From positions 7,462,001 to 7,526,000 of the forward strand of contig CAMRHE010000028.1 in the NCBI GenBank assembly GCA_947044405.1: 64,000 bases of DNA. The letters run 5' to 3'. Source of the DNA: Leptodactylus fallax. Its lineage: Eukaryota > Chordata > Amphibia > Anura > Leptodactylidae. The position numbers and the translations under genes were made by a program. The first letter of the stretch is position 1; each line of letters begins with the position of its first letter. This document shows positions 45,912-57,785 of the stretch, one piece after another. The notes beneath the pieces are model-generated. The model was not told the DNA's origin. It made no database searches and saw only the letters and a list, made by a program, of their open reading frames with translations.

Positions 45912-47347
45912 GTAGAGAATTGTAAGTTTACTGAAGACGCCTACACTTCAGCTGCCCCACTTGGCTTCCTGTGTGGCCAAGGTTTGACGTGGATTCCCAA
46001 GAAACGACGGCCAATGAAGCTTCTCCTTATAGGTGGTGATGATCTCCCCAGAAGGAGAATTTTGGATGTGGCCATCAAACATACTGTTTCCATCCTAAAA
46101 TACTAATCAGAAAGTGATTGACAAAATAAGATTACCTTGGCAACTACCAAAGCGGACATTGTAAGGGATCAATAAAAGTTTGGAATATGTTGTGTACAAG
46201 GATTAAGGCTGGAACGTTGTATGATCCTCGCTCGGAGGGGTTTTGAGGATAGCTGACTCTTGGCACGTAACTTGATAATTCCATCAGAGATCTCCTAACA
46301 GAGCGCGTATTGTCAAGGAAATAGGATCTGCATTAGAAAATACTAATTTAATAGGTTTTCCAATTATTGTCATGTTAACAGAGCAGTAAAAATGGGCCCA
46401 TTGTTAGGCCGAGAGTGCATGTCCCAATGGACCAAGATCAAAGTCTTAATTTTTTTATTTTTTTTTTTTAAACCTTTTTTTGAAACCTTTTTTCGATTGA
46501 GTTGTGAAATGAGTGATCTCCTATAATGCAGATAGTAAAAGACCTCCTGAGTGTTCTTGGGTAGGTTTGACATTCAATAAACAGATGAACGTTCTGCTTT
46601 TTCTGATGGGCCTCCAGCCTCGGCCTGCCAACCTTTTTTTCATTTTTTAACATTTCGTTCCTAGAAACATTTCACATCCTAAGTAAACAAATGAAACACT
46701 TGAAAGACGTCGCTTGAACTTTTACACTTGCCCAAGGTTTTGTGTTTTGAAGAAATGATGGCAAATGTTTATAGTAAGGATTTAGGGGCAGTGAATGGCG
46801 GTCCTTAGGGATGGATTTATTGAAGATGGGGCCTCATGAAGGGGTCTCTTACAGCGTCTTTCCACAGGTTCTTCCCCTATAGACCATCACTGGCTTTAGC
46901 GTGGCTTTGTGTGCAAAGAGTCTGGATTAAATTAACTTTTTGACATTGACTGAATCTGCTCTCTCCAAGGACTCACAGTATATAGTGGTGGAAAACCAAG
47001 GAAAAAAATGATTTGCTTGCTGTAGTAAATATCCTAGAATATGTGAACATATCATGGCACCTACTCCATTGACATAGGGTGTACGTCAATTTTATGCTCC
47101 ATCACCATGCCCCAATGTGCAATACTGAAAGTTTTTGCAGACCGCTACAGAGATAAACTTCTCTTTTAAAAAGACCACCCCTGATCTTGACCAGATGATC
47201 AGTCAGGAATCTCACCTCTCCTTGTATCTTGACTATATTGTAGGAAATCTTTTAGGCCCAGCAGTGCCCCCTGGGATAAAGGACATGTACATAAGCTTTG
47301 ATCCAGGAGGAATAAAACTGCCTTGCTTACCAAAGTATTTTGGAAAT
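45912..47347. other. Intron sequence, no gene seen
   Basis: Short frames only. T-rich tract at 46447-46470. No recognisable exon. Confidence 0.4.
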
Positions 47348-47773
47348 TAAATGGGTTGTTCAGGAAGTGGACTTACCCCTGTGGAGGCCTAGGAACGTAA
47401 AACATAATTTTAGAAAAAACAATCTCTTCCCTAGCACTTTGTTGTCCACTGCCACTGTCCATTCTTGTACTGTGTTCTCATCGCTAAATGTTCTGTTCCC
47501 CTTGTGACCACTGAGACCAATCTTTGGCCTCGGTGGACACTGGTAAGGAACCAGTGATGTCACTGATCCCTCTCGTGTAACCCCTGAAGCCACTGATTGG
47601 TCCCACTAGCCGCGTGGGGCACAGGAGTTCTGATAAGGGCACAGCACGAGAACATATGGACACCAGTGGTGGACAATGGAGAGCCAGGGACAAGCGAGTA
47701 TGATTGATTTTTTGTTTTTACCTGTTCCCCAGGCCTCCTCAGGGGTTTGTCCCAAGTCCTGGACAACCCTTTA
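47348..47773. repeat. Family C-like repeat
   Basis: Starts TTAAATGGGTTGTTCAGGAA and ends TCCTGGACAACCCTTTAAAG, clear inverted termini. Inside, GGAACCAGTGATGTCACTGA and GGGGACTTGTCCCTGG-like parts are specific to this copy. Confidence 0.6.
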
Positions 47774-49386
47774 AAGCCCAGTGTGTTCACATTTGATGGT
47801 GGTTATCTGTAGGTCAGTACTTTAAAGTGTACATGCATGTAACATGTCATGTGAAGAGGCGTATCCTTAGGAAAGGCCATAAATATCTGTTGGCTAGGAG
47901 TTAAGTCGGCCCCTGCATTGATCTTTGCACTACACAGTGCAAGGAACCAGGAGGAGATGGCTCCATACACTGTATAATGGCTGGACGACATTAGTGTAGC
48001 TCCGCTTCCATGGATGCGACAATGTGGTATGAGGACGCACCCCCAAACAGCTGAGAAATCCTGCACAGGCCCTTTAAAGAGAGTACACGGGTCCTGCATT
48101 AGGTGTTGTCCCTTCTAGAGGGGAGCCGGGGTGAACGGCGTTTTTGTCAAGGGTTTGGTATTTCTTGTACAGAGCTGCAGAGTATTGCAGAGCTATAGAG
48201 ATACATTGCTAATATGACACTTGATTTATATGATTTGTTATTGCTAGGAGGGTTAATATCAGCGATCCCTACAGTGGTGCTCTGCGATGTATCACACAGA
48301 ATTACCGTAGTCCGCAGAGTCGCCTGTGACCATATATGTGCTATAATCCAGGTCCCCTTTTATAAGTATGTCGGGCGGTGTGTGGTCTGGATGCCTTTTT
48401 AGTGGTGATAAGAATGGAAAGGGAGATTATCGGGTAGATATTGAACTTGCTGAGCGTGTAGGAAAACATAGGAAGTGGCACAGTTGGGATGTCGACCCGA
48501 GCTAGTAAAACAAGAAGTCGCTGCAAATCTGTAAAAATAATGATAGATTTTTTATTTTTTTAGTTTTTTTTTTTCAACAAACACAATGTAAAGAGAGGAT
48601 TAGATTATGTAATTGCCATATATAATGTGGTTACCATATATAATGAGTACTGGAGGTTCTTCCTATATCAATTTGTGTAGTGGAGGAAGTTATAGAAACA
48701 GTACAGTTTATTATTATTATTATCATTATTATCATTATCATTATTATTTATTATTATTATTATCGCTGTAGTAATAGAAGGGTTAAACCTTACTCAACAC
48801 TTTCCTTAGTTCCCACAGACTTGAGTGGAGCCACCATTTATTTAGTCTCCGCCTGGACACGTAACACCCTCACCGGGCAGAACAGAGGTCAAGGGACCCC
48901 CAAAATGTAGGCATATCATCATTTAATGATTATCCTAATGCACCCTTACTCAGGAGGTCATGTTACAATCTCCGATACTCAAGGTGATTTATTTTGGCGT
49001 AACTCCTGGGGTTACGTGTAGTAGTTGTATCCTATAGAATTCATTCTATAGAACGAGGCTTCAGTAATTCCAGTGTTATGAAATTGCATGGACGGAACCA
49101 CACAAAGGGGGGGGAACAACAGAAACTCCTATCACAGTTACTATTGTTGAGTAGTCAGAAAGATGTGGAAGGTGGAAAAAGTCAAAAGTGGAGATGATGG
49201 TGGTGCAGCCTCCTGCACTGTATACGTATGGTCTGGAGTATATAGAAGGGAGAATAATCACAATGTGCTGCCAGCAGGCACAGCTGGTACAGGCTCTAGC
49301 TGAAGCATCAACAGATTGTTACATAGCAGAGAGGGAAAATCTAAGACTCAAGATGGAATATGATTAGACGTAAAGAGGAGGTCTTC
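47774..49386. other. Intron sequence with an (ATT/ATC) microsatellite
   Basis: At 48709-48764 there is a TTA-repeat microsatellite with ATC variants. At 49035-49053 TATAGAATTCATTCTATAG is a short perfect palindrome-like stretch. No gene recognised. Confidence 0.5.
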
Positions 49387-49690
49387 CTTAAAGGGATGAT
49401 GCAACATACGTAGAAGGTTTATTCTCTATCCATAGGCTAGAACATAAATATCTGGTGGTTGGGTATCTGTGTCTGATCCTGAGAAAGCAGGTGTGTAACC
49501 CCCTTTGTGCATTCAGCCTGCCGTCAGCCAGCGGCTGGGTTATAGGCATGCCCCTTGGTGGACAGGGCACATCTACACTCCCATTCATTTTAGTGGGAGC
49601 GCTGGAGATAGCTGATAGCAGAATCGGCGGGGGTTCTCGGCACTCGGCACCGATCAGATATTTATCCTCTATTCTATGGATAGAGAAGCG
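49387..49690. repeat. Family C-like repeat
   Basis: Inverted inner pair: TTCTCTATCCATAGGCTAGA (left) and TTCTATGGATAGAGAAGCGA (right). It also contains CCCATTCATTTTAGTGGGAG and GGCACCGATCAGATATTTAT. The left terminus TTAAAGGGATGATGCAAC fits family C. Confidence 0.5.
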
Positions 49691-50154
49691 ATTTCCAACA
49701 GGGGTGCCTTGGAAACCTGCCAGGGGAACATGATTCTTTGGTTGAGAATATGACCGCATACATTAATGCAACTTTTTTTTGTCTTTTGATAAATATTATT
49801 TTGTAAATTTATTAGCTGGAATTTTTTTATTTTATTTTATTTTTTTCAAGGAGTGCCCTAAGTCTGAAAAGTTGGGAAATACTGAGACGTTAAATATTCA
49901 TTGTGGTATGACCTTTAAGAACTCCATTGATGGAACGCCTTGTTTACATCCAGTCTCTTATGAAATTTCCGTCTTTCTAAACTTTCAGATTCCATGACTA
50001 CTTTGTTTTTCCGTTATTGCTTCCTAAACCACTTACTGACTACTTTTCTTGTTGACATTGCTCTGTTTCCTTTACGGAGAATGGCTAAGTGTGGTAAAAA
50101 GTGATTTGCCAGAAAATGTGTGTATCCTATACATTGGCGATGTATACTTCTTTA

Positions 50155-51115
50155 TCGTACAGGGATAATACACACAGTGATGTCACAGTAGAGAGATAAT
50201 ACACACAGTGATGTCACAGTCCAGGGATAATACACACATTGATGTCACAGTACAGGGATAATACACACAGTGATGTCACAGTCCAGGGATAATACACACA
50301 GTGATGTCACAGTCCAGGGATAATATACACAGTGATGTCACAGTACAGGGATAATACACACAGTGATGTCACAGTCCAGGGATAATACACACATTGATGT
50401 CACAGTACAGGGATAATACACACAGTGATGTCACAGTCCAGGGATAATACACACAGTGATGTCACAGTACAGGGATAATACACAGTGATGTCACAGCACA
50501 GAGATAATTCACACAGTGATGTCTCAGTACAGGGATAATATACACAGTGATGTCATAGTACAGGGATAATATACACAGTGATGTCACAGTACAGGGACAA
50601 TACAGTGATGTCACAGTACAGGGACAATACAGTGATGTCACAGTACAGGGACAATACAGTGATGTCACAGTCCAGGGATAATACACACAGTGATGTCACA
50701 GTACAGGGATAATACACACAGTGATGTCACAGTACAGGGATAATATACACAGTGATGTCACAGTACAGGGGTAATATACACAGTGATGTCACAGTACAGG
50801 GGTAATATACACAGTGATGTCACAGTACAGGGGTAATATACACAGTGATGTCACAGTACAGGGGTAATACACACAGTGATGTCACAGTACAGGGATAATA
50901 CACAGTGATGTCACAGCACAGAGATAATTCACACAGTGATGTCTCAGTACAGGGATAATATACACAGTGAGGTCACAGTACAGGGATAATACACACAGTG
51001 ATGTCACAGTACAGGGCTAATACACACAGTGATGTCACAGTACAGGGACAATACAGTGATGTCACAGTACACAGATAATATACACAGTAATGTCACAGTA
51101 CAGGGATAATGTGCA
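50155..51115. repeat. 31-bp minisatellite, about 31 units
   Basis: The typical unit is AGTACAGGGATAATACACAC then AGTGATGTCAC. Length variants occur through loss of ATACAC or AC blocks. The 60 bases starting at 50461 and 50881 are identical, and similarity continues for at least 30 bases beyond, so a 420-base block was duplicated. Every unit carries TGATGTCA, one base from the CRE TGACGTCA. Apparent frames across it are artefacts. Confidence 0.95.
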
Positions 51116-51817
51116 CAATATTCCTGTATTATAATCCGTTCTGCCTGTTTGTTACATTTTGTTGTCTTTCCTTTCCTGAACGGCTACGTATTAATGGGTT
51201 AATAGACCACTCGGCCTCCACATTTGTTCTTTTATGTAAGTTTATGATGACTTGCAGATAGGAAACAGGATATTGACTTTACATGTTCAGGGCTTCAGGC
51301 CATCTCTGCTTGTTTCGGAAATTGGGGTTTTTAAGAAATATTTTTTTTTTTCTTCCTTTTAATCCTTGTCTCGTGATTCATTGTCTAATCCACAAGTCAT
51401 TTTTTAATGATCGGAGATACTTGAGCAGAGCTGTCCGCCTCTGATTTTTAGCCGTCCCCATTGTGTTGTGAATTCCCACATATCCGACATCTCCACGTTC
51501 AGGCTGTCAGGAAATTTTAACAAGCTGCTTTTTTGGTTTATTACGTGTAAACGGAGCCAGTTTTTGGTGTTTCTATTGTTTTATGTTATAATTTATTTTC
51601 TGTTTTCAAGGATCAAATTATGAGAGAATTTCAGTAGAATTTATTGTAAAGTTTGGCACGGCTTACTGGGGATCCACATCATCACCTAAACTGGTCCGGC
51701 TGGCTGATGGGTTGTGGTGAATCCTTTGGGCTTTGACAGTGTGACTGTGTTATGTAGGTGGTCGCTGGGCTACAACGTAACTTGTTGCCTGGTCACATGA
51801 CCGTCCTTAGATCCATG

Positions 51818-52027
51818 TTTAAAGGGGTTATCTGGGATTAGAAAATATGGCTGCTGTCTTCTTCTCAGGAAGTGACATCACATTCCATGGTCACATGACC
51901 ATGCTGCAGCTCAGGCCCAATCATTTCAATGGGACTGACCTGTAGCTTTATCATGTGACCAGTGGACATGTCATTTCCTGAGAAGAAGAAAGCAGCCATG
52001 ATTCCTAATCCCAGATAACCCCTTTAA
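51818..52027. repeat. Family C foldback element with about 90-base arms
   Basis: Left TTTAAAGGGGTTATCTGGGA is mirrored by right CCCAGATAACCCCTTTAA. The inner CTGTCTTCTTCTCAGGAAGT is mirrored by ATTTCCTGAGAAGAAGAAAG, and CATGGTCACATGACC by TCATGTGACCAGTGG. The complete MITE is about 208 bases with TTAA-type ends. Confidence 0.8.
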
Positions 52028-55000
52028 GAATTCAAATTCCAAAACTCTATTTACAATGGGGGGAATGCATTATTTTATGCCACTAGTTTGGTGTCAAGTA
52101 GTTGTAGACCTGTGGTTTGGAACTCTTTATTGTTGTGTGACTATACTAGTCGCAAGTGGTATTTTTGCAGCAGTCTCGCCGCTTTTCACAAAGTGGGCAG
52201 AGCCCATTAGACACACCACAGTCTTCTGTGATGAAACTGACTCCGAAAGGATGCATTTGTGATGAAGAGTGCACCTTGCCATGAAATAAGTGCACCCTCT
52301 GCAGGTGCAAAATCTCCCTCCGTCCTCCGAAATATGCCACTGTGTAGTATGCAGTGGCCCATGTCGCCTCTTGACAAGTGTGGCATCAGTAGAAAAACAC
52401 GTAAGCCCAGGCCTGTGTGGTGTACACTTTTTACACAAGGTCCTCTGAGGCCTATGCTATACAGTTAAAGCAGATGAGTACAGCAGCCTGGCATATGCCA
52501 AAAGGACACACTTTCTGGCATCGATTGGGCTATATGGATATGTTTGCAGCACGGTCATGGAGCTTTCCTGGGAAATCACCAAAAATTGTAAATTGAGCCT
52601 TAACTTTCTCTTACTGGACCCTCATGATGAAAAAGCTTTATATACCATGCTACTCCTTTTACATTATTTTTCCTCAATATATATGCTAAATGAGGGACAC
52701 AATTGTGATGTGAACACAGCCCATATAACACACATGTAAAAAAACAAATGCACCGTATGTGTGAAGAATTGATTGTTCTGTCCCATATCGGACACTTTTT
52801 TTTTTTTTTTTAATTATTATTTATTTATTTTGCTATAGGCATTCAGTTATACTGGTTATGTGTAAATTTATAACCTTGCCCCAATTTTTGACCCAATATC
52901 CTGTTTATTAGCACAAACATGAAGTTATTTCAGTTATTCCTGGTGGTATTTTAATGCCATTTCGTGCTGGGCTTTTAAGGATGCGAAAATGAGCATCTTG
53001 TTATCCCAAGTCACTGACCATATAGCTTAGTAAATGACCCAAAGCCGTAAATAATAAATCCTGGCCCGCTGCATTGTTCATCACTTCCATGTGCTAATGG
53101 CCCCCTCGTGGTGTGATATATTTATATGTACCATGTATGGGTCAGAGAAGTGTAAGTAAGTAAGTATGTGTATGTGTGATTTGATATAGATAGATAGATA
53201 TCTATATAGATATATATATATATGTATATATATATATAATACACACACACCATAGTCCTTTCTGCCTACAATACATCCACCAATTATTTATCTGGACCTC
53301 TAGAATATAATTATGTATAATATCGCTCATACTGGTCGAGGAGTCATGTGGCAGCCATATAATGCCCCAAAAATACTAGAGGTAAATTATATCATTGTCG
53401 TTTCTTTGTGTGCGTTCTCTAAAACCAGAGCAGGGTTGGCTTCGGAAGTCTACATTACCGTTGCTGTGTGTTCTTCCCTTCAATTACAGTTTTCCTCATA
53501 CCAGTGGGCAGTAGCCAAACATAAAAACATAATAATCCGACGTGACTCAGAGCGCGGGGAGCAGCCGTGCTGATCCAGCCCTATTGTCACTTCTATACCT
53601 TCATTTTCTCCAGCCGGACCTCTGGAATTCCTGTAATTATAGTTCCCTCGTCCTGACGTCTTTAATGATAGTGTGTGAAGGAGATCTGCCAAGGCTCCTG
53701 CTATTGAGTTAAAGGAGCAATTCATGCTAAGGCCAGAACGTACCTGCCGGTGTCCAAAGAGCTGCATTGTCTGTTATCACGTCCTATAAAAGTACCATAG
53801 TGTTATGGATAGGACGATATTAATGGCTTTGTGTGTGCAACAAAAGCACAAATAGTGTCACACAATTTCTTCTGCTTGGGCCTTGTTCACAAAGGAGTCA
53901 GTCAAAAATTTTATAATAAATATTGTAGTGTACTATGCAGTTTTTTTTTGGAAGTAAGTTGACTAACACCATGGTGGAATCTGAAGGACCCATCAGTGGA
54001 TCCCGTCACCTGCAGTCAGTGCTAGACTGACCCTCCAGAGTACCAGTCGTGGTCCAGCATAAGGCGACCAAATTTGAAGGGTGATATGGTTTATTTCTTA
54101 GAGGGTGAGTCCCCGGAGTTATTTTATTTGGTGGGTCCAAGAAACCTTACTCTGTCCTGCTTGCAATGTGATGGATCCGCACATGGGTTGAATTCCATAT
54201 TACCCTTCCTTTGACGATGGCCAATGCAGATGTGAACTTTAGGATGTCTTCAGGATCACATGTTATAAAAGTTGGGATCATCTCAGAAGACTTTATTGCC
54301 GCCCCAATATATTTTAGTTTGAGACCTGTATGACAGGAAGACGATTTATCAATCCTTGTAGAACCGAACTCTATTTTGAGGAGATGGGATTGTTGAATAT
54401 GGAGGCAAGTGACCTGGTCCTGGTTCATCCTCCAGTCCATCAGACTGCTTTTTTCTTACCTTTATATGCTAAAGGGGCCTTCACTGTAGATACTAAATCT
54501 GCTTCCCATTCTTCATTTGTCCCACGACGGCTGCCATGTTTGTTTGTATATCTTTAGGCAAGCCTTGGGAGCTCCTATTAGCTATGTTAAGCATAAGTGG
54601 CAATGGGAAACCTACATCCCCAGCATGGTGCTTCATCATGGATGATCTGGAACCATAGGACCATTGGGCTCAGTTTGTTGTCCTTGTAAATACCATTTGC
54701 GTTGCAAGTGTGGGTGGATTGCACATGGGGTCAAAGTTCCTCGGTTTCTGTATTATACTTCTATTTTACTCTTCCTCCTAAACCTGAGAAGAGGAAGCCG
54801 AAGTAGATCTATAACTGAATAAGGAGCAGTAAGCAGACGTCGTGTTATGATCTCAGTGATCCTATTGTATGGAGGTTGAGTCCAGATGTACTTGCTCCAG
54901 GGTGCGGGGTAATCCCAGATGATCCTGAACAGCTAAATGTGACATGGTCAGAGCAATCCAAACAGGCTGCGTCACACCAAGCATGGTATATTGTAATGCT

Positions 55001-55054
55001 CATACCAGATGGAAACTACACATGATGATAATCTGTTGTGTGGTCTTCCAGCAC
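52028..55054. other. Intron sequence, no gene seen; microsatellite at 53186-53241
   Basis: A diverged repeat with GCCACTAGTTTGGTGTCAAG and GCTTTTCACAAAGTGGGCAG (52080-52205) resembles the 14.1-kb and 22.7-kb repeats. A GATA/TATA microsatellite lies at about 53186-53241 and a T run at 52797-52811. No exon recognised. Confidence 0.45.
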
Positions 55055-55445
55055 TTAAAGGCAATGTGTCATGAGTAAATGACCTATTCTTTAAATCACG
55101 TTTTTATATTAAACCTATTTTTTACATGTTATAAAAATATGAAATCCTAAAAATATTGCAGTTCTAACTCTTGCCACTAAGCCAATAATAGTTTGACTTC
55201 CTTTGTTCAGGAGATGGACCATGGGCCATAGACACAGTGGTCTGAGGCAGACCTTATTGACTTCTATGGGAGAGTTTTCTAGGCCTGCTCTGTGACCTGT
55301 GCAGAGAGGGGAGTAGGTAAGATGTGACATCACTTATTGTGACTGGTGGATTCTGTGTCTTATCTACATATACATGATTGCTGTGAACATCAGTGTGCTG
55401 TAAGTGAGGTGACTGCTGCAAAGAAATCATGAGATCTTTTGTTAT
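55055..55445 (+). repeat. Family D repeat, copy 3
   Basis: Starts CTTAAAGGCAATGTGTCATG, the probable true left end. It contains TGCCACTAAGCCAATAATAG, ACCTGTGCAGAGAGGGGAGT, TATTGTGACTGGTGGATTCT and ATCAGTGTGCTGTAAGTGAG. Confidence 0.65.
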
Positions 55446-55969
55446 CCATACCGAAACCAAAGCAGCTTATAAAAATTTGACTGCAAAAATGACTTCAGTA
55501 AATGCTGTCTTGTCCCATAAAACATGTATTTTTCCCAGTATCAGACTTGTCTTATATTACTGTAAAGATTTAGATGAATGGAGAAGTTATAATGTACACC
55601 GGTGAAGATTGTGAGCAGAAGATCTGGCGCAGTGTATCCCATCCCACTAAATACTTTTGTTTCTAAGGGTTATAGGCCATGGAGGAATATTAAAGGTCTG
55701 ATGTCTGTAACATAATAAGATTCCACTTAAGCACTAGGTGTTTTGTACACTCAGCGCCAGCCGCCCCCGGGTCACCGCGCCGTGCCAAATGTGGCTGAAT
55801 TGTTGTTAATTTGGAGCAGGTGTTCCCTGATAAAAGAGGCCGTCTTTGTAATCCAAGTCCCGCACCTGCCTCTCCGTTGAAAAGTGGGGCTACAGTGACC
55901 CAAGTAACCTGATCTATAAATACTTGTACATTAATATACATCTTACATCTACAAGGGGAGAACATAGCA

Positions 55970-56150
55970 TTATTATAAATATTTATTTTATTTATAGAGC
56001 ACCATTAATTCCATGGTGCTGGACATTAATATATTAATTTCTTGGTGCTGGATATTATTATATGAATTACACGGTGCTGGACATTATTATATTAATTCAA
56101 CAGTGGGATTGAGGGTTCTGCCTGCAAGGGTTTACAATCTATGTTCCAGG
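55970..56150 (-). repeat. LINE 3' tail fragment (same family as 32.1 kb)
   Basis: On the minus strand: GATTGTAAACCCTTGCAGGC, then CAGCACCATGGAATTAATGG and TGCTCTATAAATAAAATAAA. The CCAGCACC...TTAATATA unit is repeated three times, so the tail was internally duplicated. Confidence 0.55.
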
Positions 56151-56310
56151 TCTATATTTTTTTGCGTATATATTCAGTAAACTAGTAATCTGGATCATCT
56201 GATCCCAGGATTCTTATTTTAGTGTTTATCCAGTCCATTAAATGGCTGCCCCTGAGGATCGGCAAGTTCTTCTCCTGCTAATACTGTATTGGGGTATTTT
56301 TTTTATTTAT

Positions 56311-56619
56311 TTATATATTGCAAGATAATGCTTTACCATTTATCCCCACATATTCTTCCCCCATATCATTGTCCTCTCTGTATCCTTTATATCTCTTTAG
56401 CAATAAGTCGGCTGATGATCTAATATTATCCAGATATGTTAACTTTCCCATAAGGTTTTGATAATATTCTTTGTGTTCCCTATAGCTTTGGTGTATTGCC
56501 AAAAAAATATATTTTATGTCTTTTCTTAAGTGCAAGACTTCAAAGTATCTGGGCTTAGCCTTCAGATTCCGCAGGCATGTGGTATACAGTTTATTATTTT
56601 TTTGTAGGCTGTACCCCAA
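56311..56619 (-). other. Unidentified AT-rich open frame of 102 codons
   Basis: The frame contains LKAKPRYFEVLHLRKDIKYI and YLDNIRSSADLLLKRYKGYR, helix-like and rich in K, Y and I. It has a plain start and no recognised domain. AT-rich sequence easily yields such residues, so it may be chance or a retroelement or processed-gene remnant. Confidence 0.2.
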
Positions 56620-57715
56620 TTATCAAAAAAAGTTGTAGGGCAAGAAAATAAAGTAAAGGAAGCACATGGAGGGGTTCTAAGAATAGACAATATGTCATCT
56701 TACCAGTGTCTGGCTTCGAGTGACTTTATAAGGAAACTATAAACAGACAGAAGCAAGATGAGCGCATTGGGTTTGACTGATAAATGTATGGCTTCCATAT
56801 GAAAAAGTGTGCTTAAGAAATACTTAGAAATTAAGATTACAACATGTTCAAGACTGAGGTCTGACACCCTATCCTTATACAGAACCGTTCGCCACCTCTG
56901 TCTTTTCATCCTTTAATAGGAGCCGCTCCACTGTTTCCAGCACAATTGGAATTATTTCTCTGTTCCTCACTGTTCCTGAGAAATCAATGCTGTTAGTTTT
57001 GGTGCCTGATATGCTATCTAGACACCCTATTGTTCAGTGGTTGGTGTCTGGCAGGAACAGGTAAGAGGGTGTGACGCAGAGCTCCTTTCGGAGACTGTGT
57101 TAGAGCTCAGAATCGGGCCCTTTGCCTGCTCCTGCCTGACACTACCCTGTTGACCTTAGAGAGCCTAGATAGACTTGGTGCCTAATATGCTATCAGCACT
57201 GATTGCTCAGGAATGGTGGGGACTAGAGAAAAAATTCCAGCATCAGTGGAGAGGAGCCTACTACAGAATAAAAAGAGTACGAAGTGGTGCAAGATCCTCT
57301 TCAACTGTTGACTTTATTGGCTTAGGGGTACGTGAACACTTGCTATAGCGGACTCTGTTATTGGCCATATGCTTCAAGTCCATGGGTGCCCTGTTATGGC
57401 TCTGTACAACACAGAGCCATAATAGTCATCTGCATGAGGCACAGATCCTTAGACTCTGGGCAGTGGCGCCTAAGCATTTCCACTTTGAGCTTTGTGGGTC
57501 TCTTTGTTTGGCCGCCTAGCCACTAATGATCATTTTGGTCTTGGTTGTTTGGCCAAGTATTATACAGGATGTCCATTGGGGGATCTTTGGTCAACCAGAT
57601 CTTCACTAGTTCCAGTAGTAAATAATTGATACCTATCCGAAATGAATAAGAACTAAAGGGCGGTAAATGGCTTTATGTATTCAAGAGACTTTTTTGTTTT
57701 TTTTATTTCTTACAG

Positions 57716-57785
57716 GACTCAAAGAAAATGTTAAAAGCGGTTTTAAAGAAAAGCCGAGAAGGTGCGAAGAGCAACAAGAATCCAG
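57716..57785 (+). CDS. Internal coding exon of the unidentified gene
   Basis: Preceded by an excellent acceptor (TTTTTGTTTTTTTTATTTCTTACAG, positions 57691-57715) and followed by CAG|GTTGGT. The exon is 70 bases; in the phase left by the 8612 exon it reads DSKKMLKAVLKKSREG, then AKSNKNP, ending in phase 1. It is strongly basic and lysine-rich, which suggests a nucleic-acid, lipid or nuclear-import contact region, but that is inference. One other frame is also open, so the frame rests on the phase match. I do not recognise the protein. It is the strongest exon signal in the right half. Confidence 0.6.

Larger units (their letters stand above)
8735..57715 (+). other. Inferred long intron (possibly with unseen exons)
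   Basis: Bounded by a GTGAGT donor at 8735 and a TTTTATTTCTTACAG acceptor ending at 57715; both neighbouring exons fit phase 0. About 49 kb is unremarkable for a first intron in a large amphibian genome. Other small exons may be hidden inside; the best candidate is at 38326-38427. Joining the two exons directly is inference. Confidence 0.4.

Noticed and set aside
50462..50686. Frame coding for repeated TVTSLYCPC units
   Set aside because: A by-product of the 31-base minisatellite (not a multiple of three, so the frame breaks); no gene context.
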